Below are positions 45,825 to 58,509 of a DNA stretch of 64,000 nucleotides, in pieces. The notes beneath the pieces are model-generated. The model saw only the letters and a list, made by a program, of their open reading frames with translations, did not search any database and had not been told where the DNA came from. Made by a program: the position numbers and the translations under genes. The stretch comes from Emmonsiellopsis sp. PD_33 (taxonomy: Eukaryota; Ascomycota; Eurotiomycetes; Onygenales; Ajellomycetaceae). How positions within the stretch are numbered: the stretch's first letter is position 1; each line of letters starts with the position of its first letter. Location: assembly GCA_032988165.1 (NCBI GenBank), contig JANTQF010000074.1, positions 1 through 64,000 of the forward strand, written 5' to 3'.

Positions 45825-46273
45825 TTTTGCAGGAAGGAAGTGAGGGAAAATCATAGATATAGCATTGTTATGCATTGTGTAAGTTGGTCTAAAGGCAAGG
45901 TTGAGATATCTATGATAATGGTGAGGAAGAGGTGAAGGAAAACATGGGGCAGAGTGCACTCTTATAGCTTTTCAAATGTGAGGCATAAAGGTGGCTGCAG
46001 CCAGCAAAATGAGAGAGTGAGAGAGACATACTGCCATTTTGATGGCTATAAAATGAAAGAAATAAAGAAAACTGCAAAGGAATATAAAGATGCATCTAGC
46101 TCCTGACATGCTACTCATGCCAGCATTTGAATCACAAAGAGATGACTAATAAAGGAAATAAACTGATGAGTGGATACAGCCAAACAAAGGAAATAAAGAA
46201 AATGAATGAAATAAGGAAACAAATATGACAATCAGATAATAACTACAAAACTTTTATCATGAGGAATCAGAGA
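45825..46273 (-). promoter_or_regulatory. Pyrimidine-rich spacer between pol and the third ORF
   Basis: 449 bp on the sense strand, rich in CT tracts (TTTCCTTATTTC, TTTATTTCC, TCTCTCTCACTCTCTC) with a TTTTATAGCC near 46050, ending TTCCTTCCTGCAAAAATG. CT-rich leaders of this kind are typical of fungal core promoters, so the third ORF may have its own start of transcription. Corresponding spacers occur in copies A (450 bp) and C (460 bp). Confidence 0.35.
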
Positions 46274-49200
46274 CTACAAAGCATTCTCTCCCTCACCCAC
46301 ATCTTCTTCCTCCTTACTGCTATCCTCCACTGGATCTGCATTATCCAACACTGCTGACATTTAGTCATTGTGAAGGTAAAATTTCTTTATCTAATTATCT
46401 GCAGTGGTGTTGCAGAATGATGTGCCATCTAGCTCTTCAAGATGATAAGTGCCCTTCTCATGGTTTACTTCCTGCACATGATATAGACCCAACCATTGGA
46501 AGTTAAGTTTAACAGAATAGGATGTTTCTATTTTGATGTCATGCAGAAGAATGAGATCTCCTACCTGAACTGAATTGTACACTAATCTCTTAATCTTATT
46601 GAATAGATTCTGATTTTTCTCTCATGCACACTGCAGATGAAAGGCTGCCTCCTCCAGATCTTCATCCTGTCTCTCCAACTGTCAAATCTGCATGTATATT
46701 AAGTTGGCATGAGAGTGAATAGTGTGCTATAGAAGTATTTACCACATTGGAATCTTAAGCTCAATAGGGAGGATAGCATCATAATCATATTACAGATAGA
46801 ATGGTATTTCACCTGTTGATTGTCAAATGAAGACATGATCTACCCACAATGTTAAGTGGAAATGATTAACTCAATTTCTCTTATCTATAGTGAGCTTTGC
46901 CAGTGCATCTGAAATAGGGTAGTGATCATGTTCAACCATGCCATTTACTTTCACATTGTACAGCAAAATCATTATCTGCTTGACATGATACTTGATGGTG
47001 AGAATTCTGATCCACTTCTGATTTTCTAGCCTGTTATCACACACCATTTCTTGGAAACAGCCATATTAGCATATGATATCCTTGTAAATGAACTGGGCCA
47101 TATATTCTACTTTTACATGCATGAGGGGCTAACCTTTGACCCAGCCAGTAAGGTTGTTCTGAGTAATAACTACACATAATTTCCTCTGATTCTTTAGAAA
47201 CTTGATGACATTGATACATCACTTATCCTACAGATAGTTGTAGTGAGTCAGATACAGCAGCTCTTTGAGGTGGTTACTTTCCTGGAACTAGCACTCATGG
47301 CATCTCTTATAATATGCCTTGACATCAGTGAACAGGCCTTCCCACTAATATCACTAAAAGACCTTATGATTGGTTGCCTTGTGGCCTTTATGGCCTGACT
47401 TGTCATGCATCTGAGTAATGATTTCCTTCTGCTCATCTGAATCATCTACCATGTGCCTCAGTGGAATCCCTTTACCTGACTGGTGAAATAGATGTTGCCC
47501 ATGCACCATATAGTTCAGTGCATGCTTATGCCACTTTGAGAAAACCTTGTGAGGAATATCATCAGGCTGCTTCAAGGTAGTGAGATATCTGATGATTGAT
47601 TTGCTGTGATTGAAATAAAATGATGAAAGAACATGGGATTCTTTACTGTCAGCATTGTCAGAAACATTGAAGTTAGGAATAGTGGTAGAAGTCATGCTGA
47701 TGCAATTAAGCTCTACCTCAATAAATTCATTGATATTTTGATCCTCAGGCACCTTGCCATCAGCAGGTAGTCATTGAGAAAGACCATTAGCAGCACTATG
47801 AATCTATCTAGGAATATGATGAATGTTAAAATTGAACATCTGAATCCAGGTGAGTCAGTTAATTACCAGAGCACCAGGAAGATCAGTGGCTGTTTGGTTG
47901 AGCTGAGTGACCAAGATTTTCACATCAGTTTTAAGAATGAAGTGAACACCATACAGGTAATATTAGCATTTCTTTAATATTTTGAGGATGGCTTGGCATT
48001 CTTGTTTTCCTGTGTCATACTTTGCCTCTACTGGGCTTCAAATTCCACTCTCATATTAGCAGGGATGAAGCTTTCTATTCCCAACATCTTACTGGCTCAG
48101 TATTCCTCCCTAGTTATATTTACTAGCATTAGTTGCAACCATAATATCTTCAGCACCTTTGGAATAATCAATGCAGTGCAGAGCAGGGGCAGTTGTCAGT
48201 GCTGTCTTCAGGACTGACATGACATTTAATTGCTCAGGTCCCCAGATGAAAAAGGTATTTTTCTTGAACAGTGCATAGATTGGGTTGAAAATGAGGGTAA
48301 AGTTTGAGATTCAGATGTGATAATACACATAAACACTGATGAAGGCATGAGCTCCAGAGATCTCAGTTGGTTCAGGCTATTCAATGATCTTGACAATTTT
48401 AATGGCCTCAGAGTGGCACCTGTCAGCATTAATGATGTATCCAATGAGAATCATGCTAGAGCAGCCAAACTCAGATTTTGCAACCTGAATGCATGTATTT
48501 GAGAGCTCAATACTGACCAGAGTCTGATCCAGATTTTGAAGATACTTCAAAATAAACTAGTGAATTTCTGGCATGACCTCTTTATTATTGTACTGAGATT
48601 ATGAACCTTTCATACTGATGTCATCCATGAAATTATCTACCTAGTGGGGAATATTTGAGTGGAGAATGTGAGCTATGACTCAGCAGAAGGTGGCAATAGA
48701 ATTCATGGTACCCTGTGGTAATGTTATCTGGCAAAGAAGGCTGATCAGGATTTGAAAGGTAGTCATGTTGTGGCTATCCTCATGCAAAGTGATCTGATTG
48801 TATCTGGAAAAGAAATTCATCATACTAGTGATGACTTGCCCAGTGAAATCTTCTACAAAAGCATCAGCACTGGAAGAGATATAGGCATCTCAAACTGTAA
48901 CAGCATTCATATCCATGCAGGTATTAATGATTTGGTATTTCCCAGATTCCTTCTTCTTGATGAGAAACCATTTATTCTGATATGAACTGTAGTAATGTTT
49001 GAAGATGCTGGAATCAACTTGCTCACAAAGTATATCTATAATTATTAGCAGTAATTTCTGAGGAACAGAAAACTTAGGGGCCTGCCATACTTCATACTCA
49101 ATAGCATGAATTTTGATTAGCAGAGAGACTTTCTCAGCCAGTTTCCCACAATCACTGAAGCTTCATACTAATACTTTCTCCTGCCTGAGCAAGATCTCAA

Positions 49201-49576
49201 TCAGCAGCTTATATTCTTAAGGTATCAAAATAGATCTAATTTGAAGCTTTTCTATCCTATCTGGTGTGAGGTGAGAGCCATGCTGGCAATTCAAGAAATG
49301 AGATGTGATTAGGTAGTTGTAAGATAAAGGTAAATTCTTTGTAGGTTTAATGTTATCTTAATATCATTTCTGATGAATCTCTCTCCATTGATCTATCCTA
49401 CCAGGTGTCCCTCCATCTATCATTGGTGTATTGAGAGGCTGAATCTTGTCTGCTTTTTACTTGTACAGTGTGGCAACAATTAGGTGATAAGATTGAGGAG
49501 AAGGCTCAGTGGAATCATAGAGAGAAAGGTTGTGCAGTTGAATGCCATGAACTTGATGAATTTCAGAGATAGAATG

Positions 49577-49821
49577 CTGCAAGAAAGGAAATATAGCACA
49601 TGAGGATAGCTAAAAGTACTGTTATAAAATGGTGGGAATGTGTGGTGGAGATTTCTAAGGCAATTAAATGGTAGCCTCTGATTGGCTGGAGGTATTTATT
49701 GGCCCCAGACTGGGAAATTGTGATTGACTGGATTCCCTCTCATTGCTCTCATGCAGTAGAATTTCTACCCTACCATCTGCCATATTAATGCTACTAACTC
49801 TAACTTCATCTCTTTACTTAC
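49577..49821 (-). other. Probable spliceosomal intron inside gypsy gag-pol
   Basis: Donor GTAAGT at 49821-49816, acceptor TTTCCTTTCTTGCAG ending 49577; 245 bp, not a multiple of three, phase 0. Upstream codons are in the gag-protease frame. Downstream codons from 49576 (HSISEIHQVHG) are in the RT frame. In copy A the acceptor is kept at 35800 and the donor is mutated to AT. Its content includes a segment repeated in the element's 3' region. Confidence 0.65.
49676..49740 (-). repeat. Internal repeat shared by the intron and the 3' region of gypsy
   Basis: The plus-strand segment starting CTCTGATTGGCTGGAGGTAT here matches 43059-43121 (CTCTGATTGGCTGAAACATT), which lies just downstream of the third ORF on the sense strand. 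The same pair occurs in copy A (about 35905 and 29283), and the 3' member in copy C (about 60365). Both members carry inverted CCAAT-like boxes. Confidence 0.65.
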
Positions 49822-52800
49822 CACCATCATTATGAAGATCAGTTGGACTCAGTGCTTCTAGTTTAAAGACTAATGCTTGTCATGAAGATCATTCAGCTGT
49901 CTGTTGCCATAGTCTCCTGGAGAATAGCTGAGGAAAGACACCTGATTGGTCTCATCATCTGGGTTGAAAACTGTGATAGTGATGTCACCTACATTATCTG
50001 TCTATTATACTAACTAAGTCATGTTTTCATAGAGATGGCCTAGAATGTACTCATGGGAACTGTGCTCTAGGATGAAGAAGGTTTGAAGCATAGATATAGA
50101 TTCAATATGAACTAGGACATCCTTATAGATTCTAATAATATCACTGTGCTAACCACCAGTGCTGAGGATTGACTTAAGAGTGTCTTTCTGGATGATCAGG
50201 CTGAGACTCAAGGTAGTGCTCTTCACCATGTAGTTGATCTCTGCCCCTCTATTAAATATGACTTCAGTCTGACCTTTTCTGATGCTGACAGAAAACTTGA
50301 TATGACTGATGGATACTAGGTTTCATTGAGGGTTATATTCTAAGATATGATGGGAGGGCTGAATGAAGGAGACTCTGGCAGATTCTTTCTCAATTATATG
50401 CTGCTGAACTTCAGCTGGAAGATTCTGGAAGAATATCTGCTACAGCTGAGTAGAGTAGGTTATAATATTTTTGAGCTGAATTTTTGTGATCTCTTGACAC
50501 ATAATTTTCTTAAAGACAGTCTGGGTTGCAGCAGCATGATTCTCCTTGTCCTTCATTTCAATAGAGAGCTTGGGTCCTTTAGGTTTTCTGGGATGATAGA
50601 GGATGATTTTCTTTTGAATCTTAGGTGCTTCAGCCATCTCAGTATCAGGCATGGCTTCATCAATCAGCTGAGTTGGCATTTCTTCCTGCAGCTGGCTGTT
50701 GTGAAGGATTTGTGAATCATCAGGATCAGGTGAAGATAAGATAATGTTTTCAGTAAATAAAATAGATTTTTAGGAGTCATCTGAATAGTGACTGGCTCTT
50801 CAAGAGTGAGTGGAAGATAGAGCTTTCTCCTTTTCAATTTGGCTAGAGAGTGTAGATTGATTCTTATCAGCAGCTGACTCTTTACCTTTACTATTTCTAG
50901 TAGCTATCTGAGCAGCCATCATGCTAGCAGCCCTTTCTACCTTGCTATCTGAGTTGCCCTCTTCTGTGCTGCTCTTGAATCTGACATTGCATATGCTAAT
51001 AAAATTGACTGCCAGTAATGAACTGCTGTCAGAGGAAATAAGGATGCTACCATCATTGTGGAGTTTTACTGCTGATGGGACAATGGGAGGCACAGATCTC
51101 TGCTCAAGGATATACTTAATGATAATAATATAAGGTTCATATTGATTTACATTGATTTTCAGGCTATGCTGCATCACATGTCCATCAAAGTATTTACCCA
51201 TTCTATTTCTATGGATCTTTCCTTGGTTGATTAGCTCACCAATCTGGAGGCACTGAGAGAGCATATGAGATGAGTTGCCACAACCCCAATAAACATGAGG
51301 AGGGTGATTATATTATGACATGCTTTCAGACCTAGGTTGATATGAACCATCAGAGCCACACTGTGTCTCATAATAGAAAACATTCATGAGATCTCAAGTA
51401 GGATTGATAGATCCTTGGTTGGTGAGGATGCACAGCACTATAGCTGACTGTTGCATATTTCTCTGCTGTTGAAACTCAGTAATGGCCAGCAACAGTGCAT
51501 CCATCTGATTGACAAGAGACTCAAGTAAGCTGTCATTTAAATTCCTTAGGGCTGAATCAGAAGAAGCAGATAGTGCAGAAGGGGCCACTTGAGGTCTCAG
51601 CACAGCCAAGGTGGGTAGATTGAAGACAGGCTGAGCAGGAGGCAGTTGAGTGAGCAGCATTATATGAGAACCCAGGTCAGGTGTGATCATTTGAGCCATC
51701 TTTTCTTTGACTTCCTGAGATTCTACTGCAGCTTCACAAACCTTTGAAATTTTCCACTCAGATGGGTTGTTTTGGTCAAACCTAGCCTTGTGAAAAGCCT
51801 TCTTGTGAACCCCATCAGGCAAACCTTGTAAGAACAACTGGCAGGCAAGAGATTCCTAAATTTCATTCTGGCTGATCAGTGGCTTGATAATGATGTGGAA
51901 TTAGTGGTAGAAAGTGAGAATGTCTCAGCTGGAAGATCATTTAAAACTAAACAAGGCATTCAGGTAGATCTGGTTGTACATTTGCTGATGAGCATCATCC
52001 TACTAGAACTCTGACACTAATTTTACTTTAACTTTGATCTAGGTTTGCAGGTCCTTCATCAACCAATCTATATGGTCCTGCAGTTCCATAGAGTAATAGT
52101 TACACAACACAGCCAAGGCTTTATCCTCAGGAACATGGTACAGCTTCAGCATGGCATCAAACTGATTGACAAACTGAGTGACATCCTTCCCATCAAAAGA
52201 GGGGGCTCTAAGGGATTCAGGAACTAGCATGGGCATGATAAGTCACTGATAAATCATTCTACTTTCAGGAGGCAAGACACTGCTAGGTGTTGGCAGGCCT
52301 GAGGAGGAATTAGCAGAGCTGAACATCTTCTCACTGTTGATCTTGATTTTTAGCAGTGGAGCTAATGCTTTTCCTGACTGAGTATGATGATGTGCAATGA
52401 AATCTGACTGAGTGTGTTTAGAAGGTATATATTGATGGAGAAATGAATAGACAAGCAGTTCATGTTCACAGATGAGAAACAGGTTGACAATGGTGGTGAT
52501 ATCTGTGTCTTTTTGTGGGTAGAGATTCAGGGACTCAAGAAAGAGAAGGAACTGCAAGATCTACTGCAGATTTTTCTTCTCACTGAAGTCTGCATTTGTT
52601 GAGGAATGGCTTGATGAATTTGATAGTTTAGTAGGTCCATTCTTTGAAGTTTTCTTCTGGTAGTATTACCATTGGTGCAGCTGCAAGGCTGCAGGCCTGC
52701 TCCAACTAAATGGGCCTATCATAAATTGAAATAAGAGAATCATGTTGAGTAACATACTCAACAAAAGAAAAGAGAAAAGGGGAAAGGAACTCAGCATAGT

Positions 52801-52859
52801 TATCTGTATCAATACTGCCATCTGTTTATCCATTCATGATTTCTGATTGTGTGCACCAA

Positions 52860-53178
52860 TGAAGTGGGGACAGAGTGTGTGCATCAGGCAGCACTGAACA
52901 GGGCAGTGGTGAACACAAGAAAAGAATTGATATTGATGTTGAAGTAGAGAAATGTATTGGCAATCTATAGTACAAAACAACACAGTAATAGAATGATAAG
53001 ATAACACACAAAAGAAATAAAAGATCTATCTCCAAGGAGCATACACATGCATGAGAAATACACAAATGAACAGATGATGTCTCATAATGAAAGGAAAATA
53101 TCTATCTTCATGGCTGTGCTCAGCAGTGAAAAGCCTTGGCAAAAAATTGATCCAACCCAATGGTGGATCCCCACCACA
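52860..53178 (-). repeat. 5' LTR of gypsy copy B
   Basis: 319 bp. Sense strand begins TGTGGTGGGGATCC and ends CCCCACTTCA. TG/CA termini intact. Confidence 0.92.
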
Positions 53179-53182
53179 ATGG

Positions 53183-56100
53183 TAGATTGAATCTGCAAAA
53201 TAGTTCTGTTGAAATATGAGGATATCTCCTATCTATTCTTTCCAATAAACTGCACTCTGCCCATATAGTTGAAGTTGGTCTTATCTAGTTGTCTGCATGG
53301 ATATTTATTATTTTCACACTAATACCATATGAAATTAGAGGGGAAAATTGATTCACTGATGAAAGAATATAAGGTAAATTTCTCAGAGCAGTATTTAATT
53401 GAGCTTCCCCAGCTATATGAGTATTATAGTTTTATAGGGGAGTCAATAACTTCTGCCATCCCAATGTGCATGTGCTGTTAAAACCTCTGGGACTTAACAA
53501 GCCTTAACACCAATAAGACTATGTCTTGAAAGTATAAGAACATCAATGTATGATTGGTAAGGCATTTTTCAGTATGAGAGAATATTAGCATCTGATCTGG
53601 AGAAATAATCAGAATCTGCATGTAGCATAGTGGAAGGATCAGGAACTATACCCTACATTTCTTTTTTAGATTTAATAGTTCATTGGGGAGGTTATGGATC
53701 AGAGTAATATCCTTCAGAGTCCAGAGAATCTATAGTAATAACTGGTATAGCTCTTAAGATATTTCAGTAAACTCTATTCATAAAGTAAAGACCATTGTAA
53801 AAGGATCCATACAATTTTTATCCTGTTTATGAACAAGAAGCTCTGCAGGATCATTGACTATGTAAATATAATTAGCTTTATCATTGATGTGTGATGAGGT
53901 TATTAGATTATTACCTTGGATAGTCAGATTAGAGGAATTAACCTCTTGAACCTCAGAGTTTCTAGCCTCTTAGGCCCTCAGAGGATGTTTGAATATGATA
54001 TTAATGTTGTCCATTTTATCCTTCTTAGTCTCAGTATAATAATCCATATCATCATTAATATCATCATTTATGATATATTCATCATCAGCCAATTTACAAG
54101 CTGCCTGGATGGTGTTTAGAAGTTAATATATTATATTTACTTTCTCATTTAATTTGTAGAGTCTATTGTTGGAGTATGCAGCATCCCCATCATCATTATT
54201 TTTAGTGGGCTGGTTGGATTGATCTGTTGCCTGATTTTCTAAGTTAAAAGATCAAGTAAATAATTAAATTAGAATATAAACATATATCTCTGCATCATCT
54301 GGTATGAGCTCCAACATAAAATCTCAAGATCCTATGTTATGATCAAATATTGGATTATTTATATCAGTATTGATGTAGTTTTCAGAGGTGTTCTGTGATA
54401 ATTTTGGATGTCAGCCTCTTGAAGCTGAGTGCTTGTTTGCTCCACAAAGGGTGTGTTTTCTAAGATGGTGAAGGCTGCAGATGATCATATTACAGGTTGG
54501 ATTTTTTTAGAGGAAAAAGTGGGAAAATTAGAAAAAGAGTATGAATATGATAGCTCTGAAAAAAGAAATAGGGCTAAATGCATACTAAATACACCTCTGA
54601 AAATAGAGGTTCTAAATTATGTCATCTAGTAGAATTATGAACTTCAATCTTTTCCATTTTCTTTCATTATCTGTAGGTTTTCTTCTTCATCAGATATAAT
54701 TTCATTTTCATATTATTATCTGGCCTACCCATTACTCAGTCATGTCTGCCATTAACTCCTTCAGTTTGGAATTGAGTAGTATGATTAGTTTCTATTCCAT
54801 AAATAAGAACTTTATAAATGTATTGCTAACTAGAAGTAGTTTGATAATTAGAGGGATAGGCTTTCTTCTGTGAACTCTACACTTACTAGGAGCAGCAGTA
54901 TATTAATAGAAAGTTAGAATCACATGAGCAGTATATCTTCTAATTCTAATGGACAGTGCAATTAGGTTGTGTTGGAGTCTTATGAGCAGATGAATTGCAT
55001 ATAGGAGAGGAACCTTTAGTGGTAGATAAGATAGTCATATCTTCTTATATTCTCCAGGGAAGTGGATGAACTGGTATCACAGGTGTTTTGGGGTTACAGT
55101 TGCAAATTATGTATGTGGATCATAGCATGGAATGGTGCACTTGACAATTTTTGAATATGAAAATGCAAGACACTTGGCTATATAAAGGTAAGAGTTGACC
55201 CAGATACCCAGTGGAATCCAACTGAAAACCCAGCTGAAGTTAGCTGTGGGTTAAGATAAATCTAGAGAGGATTAATGGAGGTTTGATGATAGGTAGAGAA
55301 ATATGAAATATAAGCTAATTGATAATTCTAGGAGAATATTGTTATGATGGGCATGGAAATGGATTTTAGAGATAATGGCTCTAAGTACTGATCTAGTTAT
55401 CAACTATAGGGATCAATAATCAGCCATTTCATATATAGGGTGTTTGGCAGGGTCACTGATGGGGATTTAGAGTGCTTATGATCAGTTAATAAAGCTCTGA
55501 CTTGAATTGAATAGGAAATATTATGGTGCTGGGCTGTGTAGTTGATACTATCTATAAATATTCTAAAGTTAGAATAAACTACTAACCTGTTGATTTTATT
55601 ATAGAAATATGTCTGGCAGGAAAAAGAGCTGAATAAAGCCAGCCATTCAGAATGTAATATATATAACTACACTGATGAGAAGGATATCTTCCAGCATTTC
55701 TTCTAGAGGTTCACTTCAGATAAGTTTCATTAGGTGTTCTATTAGACTGGGCCAATTCTGGACTATGAATGATCTGATTTCATAGGATAATAGTATATTA
55801 AATGTACATGTTGGCATCTGCAATCCTGGAGATCAATGGCTTATACCTCACCTAGAAATATATGTGAATCTTGCTACCCAGATTAAGCTGTAGGATGATC
55901 TAGTTGAAAGGGATGAGAATAGATATATCCAAGTTGAAGCATGAGATGAAGTTATTGATTTTTAGGACCATATGACCTCTGCAGAATAATACAGTGGTGT
56001 AGGCCAGGAAAACTTTGTAGAGCTGATTACCCATTGAAAATCTGAAAAGAAATGAAAGTCTGATTCTGAAGTTAAGAAGGCTGTGAAGAAGAAGATATAC

Positions 56101-57180
56101 TTTATCTTCATTTTAGGGTAGACAGGATCTATGGCTTTATAAGGTATAATCTATAGCTTTGAATGTAAGATGTGGATTAGTAGTACTAGGTGTATTTTCA
56201 AAGCATATTTCTTGCATGAAAATCAGGATAAAATGAATTACTAATTGCAGAACTGAACATATTAAATAGAGAATAAAGAATTTAATGATTTCATCATGAA
56301 GGAGATAATTCTAATACATGGTCAGAGAGAATGCATGAGTGGGGATTTTCAACTAAGTAATCATATATTCATTTCAGATTGCTTTCTATATATCTTCCAC
56401 ATAGTATTAGTTTAATTTGAGTATATTCACTGTTGCTAGGTAGTAAAATGAAGTATTTGTAAAGTATTCCCAATATCTATGTGAGGGTATAGGCTAAATA
56501 GATGATGTGAAGAGCTCAATAGGAGGAATAGATTGAATATAGATGTAGCTAAGGTTGAAGGTAGGGTATCTAAAGGAAAGTAGCTAATCACTGAGGTTTC
56601 TATATGTAGGAACCTCAGTAAAGGTATATATATAATTGTGTGATAACATAAGAAATGACTAAGTAAGGAGTGAGCATGGGGTGTTGACATAAGAGATAAA
56701 TACACTCCAGGCACATAATGTAGTTGATATGCACTAGACACAGTAATGATAAGAAGGCACATACTTGTACATGATAATTACCCCCCTTTTTCTTATATTA
56801 CTGTCCTCAGCAATTTGGTGTTGTTGTGCTTATGGGTAGTAGCCTCTTTTGGAGGTAGCATAAAGTGGTGTAGGTCAGTTTCATAGTGTTATTTAGATGT
56901 ATAAGCCCCAGGATGTCTTATTTATGTCAGCTAAGCTCAGGGCATTTTGTATATACACTGTGAGGTAGTTGCAAGTTATGCATGTCCATATAAGCTACAG
57001 GCAGGTTGTGCAAGTACATTGTTACTAGAGGTATATTATGCAAATACTTTATTACCTGAGACTCCAGGGGAATCCTGATTTAGGTGTTATGTTGATTCAT
57101 TACTATAGAGGAGCACAAGAAGTGCACTTCTTTAAGTTAGAGTCTCTCCCACTTTTTCTTCTTCTATAACCCTCAAAATG
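53183..57180. other. Degraded AT-rich sequence, no family recognised
   Basis: CpG-free and closed by stops in every frame. The longest open stretches (for example 54429-54629 on plus, with a Lys/Glu-rich KVGKLEKEYEYDSSEKRNRAK run, and 56436-56762 on minus) show no recognisable domain. It continues the sequence interrupted by gypsy copy B. Probably one or more old retroelements. Confidence 0.45.
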
Positions 57181-57389
57181 CTTCTTATATTTAGAAGCCT
57201 GCTACTACTCACACCATTTCATTGCTTTTTTCAATTATTTCTTTATTAATATTAACCTCTATATCATATTATTTGCACCTGCACCTTCTTCTCACACCAT
57301 CAAGCATGCTATATTCTGTACTACTACAGCCCAACATCAGGTCTACTACCAGCTCAATTTCATATAAGTCTTTCAAGCTAACAGTGTAT

Positions 57390-57891
57390 ATGACTGGGGA
57401 AATGTGCTGACAGCTTATATAGCTGGATTCCCTACACTCACTGTTTTGAGCAGCAGAAATAGGTGTTCATGGACCCCATCAAGTGGTATTGTCTGGCCCC
57501 AGGTGCCTACATCCATTGTGCACCTTGTGTGCACATGCATAAGCCTTATGTGCCAGTAAGTTCAAGTATAGAGCAGTTTTTTCCATGTCATATGTCCCCC
57601 AAGCTTGAATCAAAAAGCTAACCATATGATTAGCTGCTCCCCTCCCCTGAGCTTAACCACCTAATAGCACTTCAAGCACATATATACCTATCTCAGGAGC
57701 TGAGCCTTTCTCAGGAGGAAGAGAAGGAGGATCTCCAGCAGCTGATGAAACAGCTGTTAGCTCCCCATAAGGAGGCACATCACAAGCAAGCTCATAATGT
57801 TACTCTCATGGGTGGGGAGTTACACTACTACCACAAGGTGATGTCTCTTGCCTCCAAGGCCCTGGAGGATGAGGAAGAGGAGGGGGAGGAG
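57390..57891 (+). pseudogene. Degraded Cys-containing ORF of unknown type
   Basis: A plus-strand frame closed by few stops: a Cys/His cluster HCAPCVHMHKPYVPVS at about 57515-57562, then Leu/Gln/Glu-rich helical sequence (LSLSQEEEKEDLQQLMKQ at about 57700-57753), LMGGELHYYHKVMSLASKAL at about 57808-57868, and an acidic tail EDEEEEGEE. It resembles gag-like nucleic-acid-binding proteins of fungal retroelements in layout, but I do not recognise the family. Confidence 0.4.
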
Positions 57892-58499
57892 TAAAGAAAG
57901 AACAAGAAGGAGGAGGAGGAGAAGGATTTGAGTAATGAGTAGAGTGATGAGTATATATCATATAACTCTATAAGCTCAGAGCTTGGAGAGGTTAGGACCC
58001 TGCAGCCCCTTATAGGGGTTATTATTCCTGTGGGGGGTAGGAATGATGAGGAGGTTTGAGGGGGAATTGAGGAGGAGGAGGAGGAGTTCAAAGGGTTTTC
58101 AGACTGAGTCCTTATTTATAGTGTGCTACCAGGGCATTTTCTTTATCATTTTGGGCATCTGAAGCAGCAGAGTTAGGTCTGCTGTTTCACAAGATAGAAG
58201 GTGGGCTTGCCTTAATTGTGAAATGAGCCTCCTGTTGTGGGCAAGCTACTGAGTGCACAAGAGGTATAAGGATGTGTGCATGGAGTACCTAGTTAGCATT
58301 TCTTTTATTTTGAATTTAAGAAGGCTTACAGGCAGATTCCCTGATTGAAACTCTGCTATTCATTTTCCTTAGTGTTCTCTGACAGTGTGGCAAGTTCTGA
58401 GCTTCTTGGGTGCTAAGAGTCAAGCACAGGTCTTATCAGATGCAATTAATTGAGCCCAGATCTTATCAGATGCTTCTATTCCCACTATAGGCACTTTTC
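57892..58499. other. AT-rich and GAG-rich degraded stretch
   Basis: GGA/GAG trinucleotide runs at 57862-57930 and 58060-58090, then mutated sequence without a clear coding relic. It lies at the 3' side of the chromodomain relic and could hold the rest of that older gypsy element. Confidence 0.4.
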
Positions 58500-58509
58500 A
58501 GTGGTTTGA

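Larger units (their letters stand above)
46274..52833 (-). pseudogene. gag-pol of gypsy copy B, with a frame-joining intron
   Basis: Sense ATG at 52833, 27 bp inside the 5' LTR, stop at 46276-46274. Gag has PSFDGKDVTQFVNQFDAML at about 52170-52230. The zinc knuckle YWGCGNSSHMLSQC (first Cys lost) is at about 51255-51296. A protease-like IFNRGAEINYM (Asp changed to Asn) is at about 50240-50275. RT contains KKKESGKYQIINTCMDMNA near 48900 and NFMDDISMKG near 48620. RNase H has ATNASKY near 48125, and integrase CHEC near 47290. The C-terminus holds VGDLILLHDIKIE near 46555. Removing the intron 49821-49577 joins the gag-protease frame to the RT frame and leaves 2,105 codons. Stops at Gln, Arg and Trp positions show it is dead. 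No chromodomain is seen. Confidence 0.85.
42143..53178 (-). mobile_element. Ty3/gypsy retrotransposon copy B, complete, best preserved
   Basis: 11,036 bp between 319-bp LTRs, with a 4-bp target duplication ATGG (42139-42142 and 53179-53182). Sense is minus. It is the least mutated copy: long open runs remain in gag, RT, integrase and the third ORF. It is 417 bp shorter than copy A, and the whole difference lies between the third ORF and the 3' LTR (658 bp here against 1,075 bp). PBS region TTGGTGCACACAATCAGAAA lies next to the 5' LTR. Confidence 0.93.

Noticed and set aside
57862..57930. Telomeric or centromeric satellite
   Set aside because: Only a short GGA/GAG-rich stretch encoding an acidic tail. 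No TTAGGG arrays are seen in the window.
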